From positions 1 to 64,000 of the forward strand of contig JBGPWL010000002.1 in NCBI GenBank assembly GCA_041492185.1: DNA of 64,000 bases. Direction: 5' to 3'. Below the pieces are notes generated by a model. The model was not told the DNA's origin, did no database searches, and saw only the letters and a list, made by a program, of their open reading frames with translations. The translations under genes and the position numbers were made by a program. The DNA is from JAOAPY01 sp041492185. GTDB taxonomy: Bacteria > Acidobacteriota > Blastocatellia > Pyrinomonadales > Pyrinomonadaceae. How positions within the stretch are numbered: the stretch's first letter is position 1; the number at the start of each line of letters is the position of its first letter. Shown in pieces: positions 35,901-43,409 of this stretch.

Positions 35901-38900
35901 CGTCGAGAAAGTAGAAGATGCCGGTTGATGGACCGTGCACCGGCAGATAGTAGATGGCCCGCAGCGCCGGATACGCGGTCAACGCGAGCAAGGGCGGCAG
36001 CGTCGTCGCCAGCAGCAACACGCGCGATTGGCGCGTTAGTGTCCGCCAAACTTCAGTTTGTCGTTCATTTCCGCCGCTGTCTCCTTCGTCGGCCCACGAC
36101 AAACTGAAGTTTGTCGGACTTAGGCGCTCGCGAAACCATAAGGGCAATGAGGCGGCAACTAAGAACAGCGCGGCAAGCCAACGCCATGCTGATGCAGTTG
36201 CAATCTGCGCCTCCCATCTGCCGGCAAGCAGCGGGCAGATTGTTGCCAGCGCGACGATCGCTCCAAGAAGATAAACGGCGCGCCGTCGTTCCCACAAACT
36301 CATCAGCATCGCGATTACCAGCAGGCCCAGCACAATCCACGAGCCGAGCCCGTACGCGTACTGGTGCGGAAACCCGGCGATGTTCCAAATGGGCGCCTCG
36401 CTTCCGCGCGCGGTCAGCTCCTGCCTGACGCCCGGCAGAGCACCATAAATCGCTAGCAACACAAATCCGCCAAGCACAACCCACGAGACTAATCGATCAA
36501 AGGCGAGCCGCTGATCAAGCAGCCACCATCCAGCTTGAGACCAGTGCTCGCTGGGAGCGCGGACATCCTGTCCGCCTCTTTCTTCCTTTGGTGAGTGGAC
36601 GTCTTGAGTTTCGACAAACTGAAGTTTGTCGGACTGTCGCTTGATCACAAACCGCACGCCAACCCACGCCAAACTCAACAACAACAGCGCCGTCCCCTGG
36701 ATCTGCAAAGCCGTCGGATGCAAAAACGCGTGCGGCAGATACGCGTACCAATCGTATTGTTGCAACGTTGCCTTTATTGCCAGCACGATTCCCGCGGTGA
36801 GCGCAATTTGAAACGACGTGAAGAGTCTTCGATCTCGATTCAGCCACAGCGATACAAACCAGATGGCTGCCAACCATAACACTCGTTGCGATTGGAGCGC
36901 CGTCGTCTCCCAATAACCGGCTTGCAGCAGTAATAAGACTCCGAAAAACGACGTGATCAATGCCGATTGATTAAGCGGCTTGATGAGCGTTTCTTTTGCG
37001 GCTTTGTCGATGCGCGAGAAAACGATCGCAGCAATTGCGCAGACGCTCGCATGCAGGAGCACTGCCGCCTGCCACGGAACGCGTACGCTCAAGCGCGGGC
37101 CGAGCAATTGAAACAGCGCGACCAGCAAGATCGCCGAAGCGAGCCAGGCAAATTCGATCACGCCTCGTCGCCGGGCGATCCAGAAAGCACCAACTGCATA
37201 GAGCGCGTAAACCAACCAGACCGCATGCGGATCGCCAGGCAACCCGAAACCGTAGACAGTAACGAAAAGAATGCTCAACGCGGCGACAGCGCACGCGGCT
37301 ATCAAATAAAATCTGCTATCGGCTGATCGTCGTTTGTGTGCGAGCCATTCACTTGTGCCAAGGAAGCCGATAAAGAGCGGCGCGAGCGCTTGCCCACTGC
37401 TGACCGCGATCATCACGTCGAGTAAAGACGTGACCCGAAGATTCTGCCAATAGATGTGACCCGCAACGACGTGAAATGAAACGAGGTAGGCAAGCACCAA
37501 ACATCCGGTGGCTACCAAATGCGCCATTGGTATTTCAAGCAGGAGGGCGATGGCGGTGAAGACCGCAAAATTGAATAAAGCTGCGGGCACGATGCTCGCT
37601 GGATTTGGCCACGCCAGGATCATGCCCGACAACACGACCAATGTTCCGATGATCGCGATGCTTGTACCGGCGGTGCGCGACGCCACCAGCTTCTTATCAA
37701 TGACTCTTTGCCGCAACAACGCACCACTTGCCAGCGTCGGCACGCCCGCCAGCGTGACCAATGGCGCGAGGTACATCATCGTCATGCCAACTGGTCCGGT
37801 TTTGTAAAGCAAAAGGCCAAATGGAAGCGCGGTGGCGAACGTGATCGCGCCGAGCGTGACAAAGATCGCAATCGTTTCACTCTCGTCGATCACCTTGTCC
37901 ACGAGCGCGCGGCGCAACATCCAACCGGCTGCGGCAACGTACCAAAGGATCGGAAAGGCCCCGAGCAATAAGAGCACTGTCGGAGAGTTATGGGGCGAAG
38001 CGAAATGACGAATGAGCAACTGGCCCACCGACAAGCCTAGTACTCCTGTGGCGAGCGTCGGCGGCCAATCCGGCGTCAACACGCGGCCGGCAAAATAGAC
38101 CAGACACAGAAACAGCGCCGGCGCGATCAGCTCGCTGCCAATCACCAGCGTGCCCGCAGGCATCGTGCTTCCTGAGACTGCGGCAATCGCCAAAAAATTC
38201 AGTGGGACCAGCAGCGTCGCAATCGTCAATATGCCGCGACTTGTCGTCGGCAGCTTCCAACGATGCTCGGTGTAGAGCCCAACACCGAACATCGCAGCCG
38301 TTACGGTCGTGAAGATCAAGAACTTCAAAACGGGAATGCGCGAAATCTGCGCCCAAAGACTAACCACCAGCGCGGTAGAGCAACCGATGATCAGTAGTCC
38401 GCCGACAATCTCGCCCCAGCGGATATTGCTCTGCTCCATGAACGCGGCGAGTACTTCGCTGAAAGGCTTGCGCGGCCGTGGCGGCGCCGGCGGCGGATGA
38501 ATGTGCTCTTCGATGGTCGCTGCCGCGGGAGTTTTGCTTTCGACTACGACCGAGACGTCTGTGGCTGATGGCGCAACAACAATGATCGGCGGCGCTGGAG
38601 GAGGAACAATCTTGCCAAGAGCAGAGTCAGCTGTTGGTGTTGGTGTTGTTGGTGCAGAGGGAGTAGGCCAACTTGCGACCGATGGAGAGACAGCGAATCC
38701 CGGAGCCTTCCGAGAAGTCAGTCTCGCCCTTTCCGATTCAATCTTTTCTTTCAGCTTCTCATAAGTCTCATCGCCGAGGGAGCCCGCGCGATGAAATCGT
38801 TCAAGCTGCCGGTCGGTCGCTCTAAGATCCTTTAGCAGCTCAACGACAATCCCTGACAGGCGAGCGCAACCGCAGCGACCGCAGTAGTCAGCCGCGCTCT

Positions 38901-39078
38901 CAATTCGAAAACCGCAATTCTCACAGCGCTGGCCTTCCGACGTTTGCTTCTCAGAACGTTTGGAGCTGCCGGCGAGTTGCCGAATGATCGCGCGAATCGT
39001 GACCCAAATGCCATGACCGACCAGCGTAATCATGGCAAACAAGACCAGGAGGAGACTCAATGCGACGAGTAGATCCAT
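32971..39078 (-). CDS. Giant polytopic membrane protein with zinc ribbon, unknown function
   Basis: A 2035-residue protein I can describe but not name. It opens with a membrane helix (LVALSLLLVLFAMITLVGHGIW), then a zinc ribbon (CENC and CGRC pairs, about 52-70), a short coiled coil (about 80-120) and a Pro-rich linker. From about residue 215 (NIRWGEIVGGLLIIGCSTALVV) it is almost wholly hydrophobic, with some tens of predicted helices up to the C-terminus, resembling DUF2339/DUF2157-like membrane proteins but much longer. Two stretches break the pattern with hydrophilic residues: about 815-840 and about 987-1013. Both coincide with palindromic repeats in the DNA (36559-36634 and 36041-36119) that are read in frame. 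Confidence 0.75.
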   Translation of the reverse strand: MDLLVALSLLLVLFAMITLVGHGIWVTIRAIIRQLAGSSKRSEKQTSEGQRCENCGFRIESAADYCGRCGCARLSGIVVELLKDLRATDRQLERFHRAGSLGDETYEKLKEKIESERARLTSRKAPGFAVSPSVASWPTPSAPTTPTPTADSALGKIVPPPAPPIIVVAPSATDVSVVVESKTPAAATIEEHIHPPPAPPRPRKPFSEVLAAFMEQSNIRWGEIVGGLLIIGCSTALVVSLWAQISRIPVLKFLIFTTVTAAMFGVGLYTEHRWKLPTTSRGILTIATLLVPLNFLAIAAVSGSTMPAGTLVIGSELIAPALFLCLVYFAGRVLTPDWPPTLATGVLGLSVGQLLIRHFASPHNSPTVLLLLGAFPILWYVAAAGWMLRRALVDKVIDESETIAIFVTLGAITFATALPFGLLLYKTGPVGMTMMYLAPLVTLAGVPTLASGALLRQRVIDKKLVASRTAGTSIAIIGTLVVLSGMILAWPNPASIVPAALFNFAVFTAIALLLEIPMAHLVATGCLVLAYLVSFHVVAGHIYWQNLRVTSLLDVMIAVSSGQALAPLFIGFLGTSEWLAHKRRSADSRFYLIAACAVAALSILFVTVYGFGLPGDPHAVWLVYALYAVGAFWIARRRGVIEFAWLASAILLVALFQLLGPRLSVRVPWQAAVLLHASVCAIAAIVFSRIDKAAKETLIKPLNQSALITSFFGVLLLLQAGYWETTALQSQRVLWLAAIWFVSLWLNRDRRLFTSFQIALTAGIVLAIKATLQQYDWYAYLPHAFLHPTALQIQGTALLLLSLAWVGVRFVIKRQSDKLQFVETQDVHSPKEERGGQDVRAPSEHWSQAGWWLLDQRLAFDRLVSWVVLGGFVLLAIYGALPGVRQELTARGSEAPIWNIAGFPHQYAYGLGSWIVLGLLVIAMLMSLWERRRAVYLLGAIVALATICPLLAGRWEAQIATASAWRWLAALFLVAASLPLWFRERLSPTNFSLSWADEGDSGGNERQTEVWRTLTRQSRVLLLATTLPPLLALTAYPALRAIYYLPVHGPSTGIFYFLDEDFSYSVPLVIAALALIGYAVRERLATYAFSAGLIFNATATMVYLLSVAAIHGEMDRAVLAHTIQLNAMTSALYALVWLGTRKRWLRRLTEIDAATVERLFKIQITIAIVLNAMPIGWVTLRLIARPDLAGLGTIETGSLRGWLAFVLAAGAVVWFGKIYGKRLRPGDLCSLLLMTGGLLSFTVARWSPAPWAGFHALMIASAATAWLICLARSLPALVERRALGPVSDLLERIGKPQFAADWSRDTALFASITGAFTVLLALRAWPSDPVSSWWCIGALLAMSALAAALNWQTLNRTYLYAAGILFNVATLIWWDQYMSARFRSNVSFLEINVIALSLSSILWLVLELRCRRLRPSETSSGSALSFHNLAALGSLLIVGSIAWTRLAADASGVPGASQSLLQGWLALISLLLLMTSCLWDQRAKYAVAGLYLVGLIAAAMALDQINLLPRHLGWAGMMVMAIYTIVAGLLWRRRETLITWATQLKIPSRMDSTANELVWLVVFNSFLIAVVVVLAYWIDLRFAEWTLRVTAAVAVAAQSLSCGLMAEGRRRANWQKAAFAMFVLGAVFFGWSWLVPGLSGTWLNRAVIVMVEMFGVVALFGLELDKALEREPDWTRSVRDCIPWLTGTGIVALAFILTTEVVHQIEFGAVRIGWLSLVTVALTLAGATVVCILFALSPAHDPLNLSESRRKNYVYVAEMMLALLFMHIRLTMPWLFTGFFERYWPLVVVAIAYLGIVTSELLRRRNVLVLADPIERTGAFLPLLPVIGFWLTQSQVDYSVLLFIVGGLYGVLSILRRSFVFGIMAALAGNGGLWYLWHRTDDYGFLQHPQLWLIPAACSVLVAAYLNREDFSEDQMIGIRYLTLVTIYASSTADIFINGVARSPWLPLILAALSVAGVLCGIMLRIRALLYLGSVFLLLAVTTMIYYASENYGWTWLWYVAGIVTGAMIIFTFALFEKKRDDMLRVVEGLKEWQR
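36041..36119. repeat. Palindromic element inside the giant membrane-protein gene (copy 1)
   Basis: Arms at 36041-36064 and 36096-36119 are 24-base inverted repeats with one mismatch, each containing an internal palindrome GACAAACT/AGTTTGTC. The gene stays open through it on the minus strand, encoding a polar loop (SPTNFSLSWADEG and following) between predicted membrane helices. The same core occurs at 36612-36631 and in an intergenic spot at 46536-46557. Confidence 0.75.
36559..36634. repeat. Palindromic element inside the giant membrane-protein gene (copy 2)
   Basis: Two hairpins lie together: GCGGACATCCTGTCCGC (36559-36575) and CGACAAACTGAAGTTTGTCG (36612-36631). The first core recurs as GCAGACATCCTGTCTGC in the intergenic region at 53881-53897, the second at 36041-36119 and 46536-46557. 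The membrane-protein frame continues through, encoding a charged loop (DKLQFVETQDVHSPKEERGG). Confidence 0.75.
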
Positions 39079-39267
39079 CGACGTTAACTTGCAACCTTTC
39101 AGATCTTACCCAACCATTTGATTTCAACGAGCACGGTCTGCCTGGAGGAGCAAACCACGGGCCGTCAGGTTACGGCTACTTTGAACCACGAGACTGATGG
39201 AATATACACCCACCGACCGACCGCCGCATGGGTTTCTACCTCGTTAAGAGAAATAGTTTATCGCGCT
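39079..39267. other. Divergent intergenic region
   Basis: Spacer between the giant membrane-protein gene (leftward) and the CoA-ligase gene (rightward). Apart from the candidate promoter at its right end, no repeat, RNA or extra coding frame is evident. Confidence 0.4.
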
Positions 39268-39296
39268 CTGGCAATCGCCCTCCAAACCGTTATAAT
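39268..39296 (+). promoter_or_regulatory. Candidate sigma-70 promoter of the CoA-ligase gene
   Basis: CTGGCA (39268-39273) and a perfect TATAAT (39291-39296) are separated by 17 bases. Transcription would begin near 39303, about 17 bases before the ATG at 39320. The -35 matches consensus at 4 of 6 positions. Confidence 0.5.
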
Positions 39297-39319
39297 CCCC
39301 GGGAATTAGCACAGACGTC

Positions 39320-40900
39320 ATGATTGCGGAAACACTTTTCAGCGCCATCTTTGCCGAAGCCCGTGATTCGCAGACCGCTGTTCTCTACGAGCAGCGCGAG
39401 ATTACTTGTGGCGAGCTGCGCGAAGAAACTGTGCGCACGGCGGAGGTGTTGCACGCGCTGGGCCTCAGCCGCGGAGATCGCGTTGCAATTCTGCTCAACG
39501 ACTCGCCGGAATTCATCGCTTCGTTTGTTGCGACCTGTTCGCTTGGAGCGATTGCGGTGCCCATAAACATGGGGCTGCGCGCCGAGGAGCAGTTATTGAT
39601 TCTCAACGACTGCACCGCCCGAACAGCAATCGTCGAAGCCGATCTCTGCAACACATTGCTGACAGGTGCAAGCGAGAGACTGCGGCATTTGGGGAACGTG
39701 GTGGCTGTTGGCCGCGGTCAGGGTTTTCGCGTCACCAAAATCGATGGAGTCAACACTTCATCGCTGGCTGACCTGCCAAGACGTGCCCTCAACGAGATTT
39801 TCCCGGCTCCGCCGACAGACGAGACGCCCGCGTTCATTCTCTACACGTCGGGCAGCACTGGTGACGCAAAGGGCGCGGTGCATCGTCAGTCGGACGTCTT
39901 TTACACGAATGAAACTTTTTGCAAAGAAGTGCTGCACCTCAAGCGCGGTGACCGATTGTTTTCTTCATCGCGCCTGCCTTTCGCCTACGGATTGGGAAAC
40001 AGCTTTTCGTTTCCGCTCTTGAATGGCACAACAACGATTCTCTGTCGCGAGAAGCCGACGCCCGAAGTTATTGGCCGAATTTTGAAAGAGCACAAGCCGA
40101 CAATCTTTTTTGGCGTCCCGGTTGTTTACAAGCTGCTGTTGGATCATCATCGAAGAGTGAACGCTCTTGATTGCTCGAGCCTGCGGCTCTGCATTTCGGC
40201 AGGCGAGGCGTTGCCCGCTCAGCTTGGCGAGGAGTGGGAAAAGACTTTCGGCGTCGAGGTGCTGGACGGCGTCGGGTCCACCGAGATGCTGCACATGTGG
40301 ATGTCAAATCATGAGGGCGAAGTGCGTTATGGCAGCAGCGGCAAGCTGCTGAAAGGCTATGAAGCGCGCTTGTTGGACGAGCACGGCAACGCAACTCCGG
40401 TGGGTGTGGAGGGAAACCTCTGGGTGAAGGGCGCGAGCGCGGCGCTCGGGTATTGGCAGCGACCGGACGTAACGGCGCGTACGTTCGTCGACGGCTGGGT
40501 GCGCACCGGCGATCTTTATCGCGGCGATGCGGATGGTTACTGGTACCACATGGGCCGCAGCGATGATTGTTTCAAGTCGAGCGGGCAGTGGGTATCGCCG
40601 GTGGAAGTTGAAGGAGTGCTGCTGCGTTGCCCCGGCGTGGCGCGCGCCGCAGTGGTTGAGGATTTTGATCAGGATGGATTGCCATGCGCGTGTGCGTTCG
40701 TTGTGCGCGAAGATGTAAACTTGGACGTCGCTGAATTGGAAGAGAACTTGAAACAATTAGCAAATGCGACGCTGTCACGTTTCAAACGTCCGCGGAAATA
40801 TTTGTTCGTTACAGAACTGCCGTATACGGCAACGGGGAAAGTGCAGCGCTTCAAATTGAGAGAGCAATTGAGAGGCAAGACGACCGCGGCGGCAGATTAG
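39320..40900 (+). CDS. Benzoate-CoA ligase family (AMP-forming) enzyme
   Basis: A 526-residue acyl-adenylate-forming enzyme closest in pattern to benzoate-CoA ligases. The ATP-binding loop is ILYTSGSTGDAKGAVHR (about 173-189). Next come FGVPVVYKLLLDH, the adenine-site GVGSTEMLHMW, the hinge region with GWVRTGDLYRGDADGYWYHMGRSDD, and the C-terminal catalytic lysine segment TATGKVQRFKLRE. It should activate an aromatic or similar carboxylate to its CoA thioester. A hotdog thioesterase gene follows 161 bases downstream, which could release or proofread the product. The true substrate is undetermined. Confidence 0.88.
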   Translation: MIAETLFSAIFAEARDSQTAVLYEQREITCGELREETVRTAEVLHALGLSRGDRVAILLNDSPEFIASFVATCSLGAIAVPINMGLRAEEQLLILNDCTARTAIVEADLCNTLLTGASERLRHLGNVVAVGRGQGFRVTKIDGVNTSSLADLPRRALNEIFPAPPTDETPAFILYTSGSTGDAKGAVHRQSDVFYTNETFCKEVLHLKRGDRLFSSSRLPFAYGLGNSFSFPLLNGTTTILCREKPTPEVIGRILKEHKPTIFFGVPVVYKLLLDHHRRVNALDCSSLRLCISAGEALPAQLGEEWEKTFGVEVLDGVGSTEMLHMWMSNHEGEVRYGSSGKLLKGYEARLLDEHGNATPVGVEGNLWVKGASAALGYWQRPDVTARTFVDGWVRTGDLYRGDADGYWYHMGRSDDCFKSSGQWVSPVEVEGVLLRCPGVARAAVVEDFDQDGLPCACAFVVREDVNLDVAELEENLKQLANATLSRFKRPRKYLFVTELPYTATGKVQRFKLREQLRGKTTAAAD

Positions 40901-40908
40901 AAATACAT

Positions 40909-41048
40909 TTTCCCGCAATGGCGCAAAGGCGCAAAGACGCAAGGGAAGACTTAAAAGGCTGGACTATTTCCGCTAGCCGAGTGTGAATGCGTCGGCCTCA
41001 AAACGGGTTTGACGATTTCTCTTTGCGTCTTTGCGCCTTTGCGGGAAA
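40909..41048. repeat. Long inverted repeat of the GCAAAGACGCAAAG family
   Basis: Left arm 40909-40944 and right arm about 41018-41048 are near-perfect reverse complements built from TTTGCG/CGCAAA units (GCGCAAAGGCGCAAAGACGC against GCGTCTTTGCGCCTTTGCGG). Related units occur at 43311-43387 and 56930-57025. It fills the gap between the CoA-ligase and thioesterase genes and ends 13 bases before the latter's ATG, so it would form a long stem in a shared transcript. Confidence 0.8.
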
Positions 41049-41061
41049 CCGATTCTTAACT

Positions 41062-41526
41062 ATGACAGAAAAGAGTCTCCAGGAAACTTACGCGCCCAAC
41101 AACGCCTGCTTTGGCTGTGGCCCGGCAAACGATCGTGGTCTGCACATTCGCAGCTTTCCGCAGGGCGAAGAGGTGATCGCGGAATTTCAGCCGCAAACTT
41201 ATCAAGAGGCGTTCACCGGAATGTTGAGTGGCGGCATCATCGGCACGTTGTTGGATTGCCATTGCAACTGGACTGCTGCTTATCACCTGATGAAGCGCGA
41301 CGGCGCGGACCATCCGCCCTGCACCGTAACGGCCGATTACACCATCAAGTTGCTGCGCCCAACACCAACGGATCGCTCGCTGCGGCTCGTTGCGCGCGTG
41401 ATCGAGATGAAGGGGAATCGCGCGATCGTCGAAGGCGAGTTGATTGCGAACGACAAAGTGACCGCTACTTGTCGCGGCACTTTTGTCGCCGTCAAGCCCG
41501 ATCATCCCGCGTATCATCGTTGGTAG
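41062..41526 (+). CDS. PaaI-type hotdog thioesterase
   Basis: A 154-residue single-hotdog thioesterase. The start NNACFGCGPANDRGLHIR is a common variant of the PaaI/YbgC-like N-terminus, and AFTGMLSGGIIGTLLDCHCNW is the central helix with the catalytic region. TVTADYTIKLLRPTP is the last strand pair. It hydrolyses acyl-CoA thioesters, and the neighbouring CoA-ligase suggests an aromatic acyl-CoA. The ATG at 41062 immediately follows the right arm of the inverted repeat; no good Shine-Dalgarno is present. Confidence 0.85.
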   Translation: MTEKSLQETYAPNNACFGCGPANDRGLHIRSFPQGEEVIAEFQPQTYQEAFTGMLSGGIIGTLLDCHCNWTAAYHLMKRDGADHPPCTVTADYTIKLLRPTPTDRSLRLVARVIEMKGNRAIVEGELIANDKVTATCRGTFVAVKPDHPAYHRW

Positions 41527-41578
41527 GCCGTTCGTTCTTCTCCCAGTAGCACCAGTAGCAATAGCCAAGCAAGAATCC

Positions 41579-41607
41579 TTGACAACGAAATTCAAAGAGT
41601 ATTTAAT
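41579..41607 (+). promoter_or_regulatory. Near-consensus sigma-70 promoter
   Basis: A perfect TTGACA (41579-41584) is followed after 17 bases by TTTAAT (41602-41607), a 5 of 6 match to the -10 consensus. Transcription would start around 41614 and lead into the small membrane-protein frame at 41683. Confidence 0.6.
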
Positions 41608-41682
41608 CGCAGCTACAGGAACCGGTTCTGAGTTTCTGAAGGAGGTAGATGCAAATGACATTTATCTCAAAAAAGGTTACCG

Positions 41683-41943
41683 GTGCCTAAAGACCGGAAG
41701 GGAAAGAATAACTGGGACGAAAAAAAAGAAGTCCTGGTAGGGGTCGTGATAAAGACAGCAGTAACTCTGCTGATTCTGGTTAGTGCTTGGACAATTGACA
41801 CAACTGCAAGGTGGCTTTTCACGAGAAACGAACCTTGCCCTGAACGGACGGAGACGGTTATTTCGGTTGGGGGTGTTCCGGGAACACCTGGTATGCTAGT
41901 TTCGATTCACCAAATCGAAGAGCGCTGCAAAACTTCCCGTTGA
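41683..41943 (+). CDS. Small single-helix membrane protein, unknown function
   Basis: An 86-residue frame starting with GTG. It has a charged N-terminus (PKDRKGKNNWDEKK), one membrane helix (VGVVIKTAVTLLILVSAW) and a hydrophilic C-terminal part with two cysteines. I do not recognise it. Support comes from the near-consensus promoter at 41579-41607 and the terminator-like hairpin at 41989-42027. Just before it, an 11-codon frame (ATG at 41655, after GGAGGT) ends in a TAA overlapping the GTG region, so its start may be coupled to translation of that leader. The gene is AT-richer than its surroundings. Confidence 0.45.
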   Translation: MPKDRKGKNNWDEKKEVLVGVVIKTAVTLLILVSAWTIDTTARWLFTRNEPCPERTETVISVGGVPGTPGMLVSIHQIEERCKTSR

Positions 41944-41988
41944 TACGCGAGACCCGGGCAAGGCCCGCAAGAAGAATAGTTCGCGAAC

Positions 41989-42027
41989 ACCGGCTGTCAA
42001 CTCTAGAGGGGCAGCCGGTTTCTTTTT
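41989..42027 (+). terminator. Rho-independent terminator
   Basis: ACCGGCTG (41989-41996) pairs with CAGCCGGT (42012-42019), followed by TTCTTTTT. It lies after the small membrane-protein gene and before the MazEF promoter, which fits a terminator separating the two units. Confidence 0.65.
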
Positions 42028-42035
42028 GAGGAGAA

Positions 42036-42065
42036 TTGCCTTCGCGGCATGACCCTGGTTATACT
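42036..42065 (+). promoter_or_regulatory. Candidate promoter giving a leaderless mazE transcript
   Basis: TTGCCT (42036-42041) and TATACT (42060-42065) are 18 bases apart. The expected start of transcription, near 42071-42072, falls on the A of the mazE ATG (42072). No Shine-Dalgarno precedes that ATG, which is consistent with a leaderless message. Confidence 0.45.
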
Positions 42066-42071
42066 CATGGC

Positions 42072-42308
42072 ATGAAGACGGCAGTCTCAATCCCTGATAA
42101 AGTTTTCCACAAAGCTGAAGCGTTGGCTAAGTCGCTGGAGCTGTCCCGAAGCGAACTATACACGGCAGCATTGGCGAACTTCGTGTCGGAGCACGACGAA
42201 GTTGAGGTGACTGAGCGCTTAAATAAGGTGTACGCGTGCCAAAGCTCGGCGCTCGACCCGGTAATCGAAAAGATGCAGTTTCTTTCGCTACCCGTGGAGC
42301 ATTGGTGA
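42072..42308 (+). CDS. MazE-like antitoxin
   Basis: A 78-residue antitoxin with a ribbon-helix-helix-like N-terminus (KTAVSIPDKVFHKAEALAKSLELSRSELYTAAL), a pattern found in MazE-type partners of MazF, and an acidic C-terminal half that would bind the toxin. The stop codon shares a base with the mazF start (TGATG), so the two genes are coupled. The ATG at 42072 gives the standard N-terminus; a longer upstream frame is not supported. Confidence 0.83.
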   Translation: MKTAVSIPDKVFHKAEALAKSLELSRSELYTAALANFVSEHDEVEVTERLNKVYACQSSALDPVIEKMQFLSLPVEHW

Positions 42309-42646
42309 TGGAGCGGGGCGAACTCTGGTGGGCTAACCTTCCTCAACCCGTTGGGTCAGCCCCAGGCTATCGGCGTCCGGTGCTTGTCATTCAGTCTAAT
42401 ACCTTTAATCGAAGTCGCATCAACACCGTAATAGTAGCAATCCTGACCGGGAACACGGCGCTTGCCAATGCGCCTGGCAATATCGCGTTGACAGCACTCG
42501 CCAGCGGTCTACCGCGCGATTCCGTTGTAAATGTCTCACAATTGGTCACGTTGGATCAAAGCTTGTTGACGGACTACATTCGCACGTTGCCATCTGGCAC
42601 TATGGCAAAGATCGATCTAGGCTTGAGACTGGCGCTGGCACTCTGA
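42308..42646 (+). CDS. mazF: MazF-family endoribonuclease toxin
   Basis: A 112-residue PemK/MazF toxin that cuts mRNA at short sequences. Signatures are the opening MERGELWWANLPQPVGSAPGYRRPVLVIQ, SRINTVIVAILTGN for the second strand region, and DSVVNVSQLVTLDQSLL containing the conserved Ser/Asn-Val-Ser-Gln block. The true start is the ATG at 42308 overlapping mazE; the frame stays open upstream. Together with mazE it forms a complete module, so this is expected to be functional, unlike the higBA remnant. Confidence 0.9.
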   Translation: MERGELWWANLPQPVGSAPGYRRPVLVIQSNTFNRSRINTVIVAILTGNTALANAPGNIALTALASGLPRDSVVNVSQLVTLDQSLLTDYIRTLPSGTMAKIDLGLRLALAL

Positions 42647-42690
42647 TAGTTGACCTCTGCTCTCAGCTAGGCGCAATAACGATCTTCCCA

Positions 42691-43308
42691 ATGTCAAACA
42701 TTAAGAACATATTCTGCGATATCGGCGGTGTGCTGCTGACCGACGGCTGGGGTTTCAGATCGCGGCAACTCGCAGCCGGACATTTTCAACTTGACTGGGA
42801 AGACTTCAGCACGAGGCACGAATATGTCGGTGACGCAATCGAGACAAATCGCATGACGCTCGAGCACTATCTCGATCGCACGGTCTTTTACCAGCCGCGC
42901 ACCTTCACTCGCGAAGAGTTCAAGGCTTTCATGTTCGCGCAATCGCAGCCTCACGAAGAGACGATTGGCGTCATCAGGCAATTAGCCAAGTCGACGCGAT
43001 ATCAGATGGCCACGCTCAACAACGAGATTCTTGAGTTGAATACTTATCGGCTGGGGAATTTCGGCTTGCCTAACTATTTCTCGATCTTCTTCAGCTCCTG
43101 CTTTCTCCAACTACGCAAGCCCGACGAAGCGATCTATCGCGCCGCGCTGCGCATCACTCAACGCGCTCCCGAAGAATGTCTATTCATCGATGATCGCGAA
43201 GCGAATCTGGAATGCCCGCGCGCACTGGGCCTGGTTACCATTCATTATCAGAATCCGTCGCAACTGCGCGCGGAGCTTCAACAAAACGGCGTCGATGTTA
43301 TAAAGTGA
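42691..43308 (+). CDS. HAD-superfamily hydrolase (YihX-like)
   Basis: A 205-residue haloacid dehalogenase-like phosphatase. The nucleophile motif is FCDIGGVLLTDG, with the second Asp of the classic DxD replaced by Gly as in several sugar-phosphatase relatives. Motif II is probably ATLNNEILEL, and motif III/IV LRKPDEAIYRAAL with FIDDREANLECPRALG. The cap is a small helical insert after the first motif, as in YihX-type enzymes. Substrate is unknown; sugar phosphates are the usual guess. Confidence 0.85.
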   Translation: MSNIKNIFCDIGGVLLTDGWGFRSRQLAAGHFQLDWEDFSTRHEYVGDAIETNRMTLEHYLDRTVFYQPRTFTREEFKAFMFAQSQPHEETIGVIRQLAKSTRYQMATLNNEILELNTYRLGNFGLPNYFSIFFSSCFLQLRKPDEAIYRAALRITQRAPEECLFIDDREANLECPRALGLVTIHYQNPSQLRAELQQNGVDVIK

Positions 43309-43409
43309 GTCTTTGCGGCTTTGCCCCTTAGCGCCTTAGCGTGAAACCGATTCCTCGCAGAGCCGCAAAGAAGCAAAGACGCAAAACGTAGTCATCCAGA
43401 GGTAAAGCA
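43309..43409. repeat. CGCAAAG-type inverted repeat
   Basis: Between the HAD gene and hemB, GTCTTTGCGGCTTTGC (about 43312-43327) pairs imperfectly with GCCGCAAAGAAGCAAAGAC (about 43363-43381). The unit belongs with the elements at 40909-41048 and 56930-57025. No separate promoter could be chosen. Confidence 0.6.
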
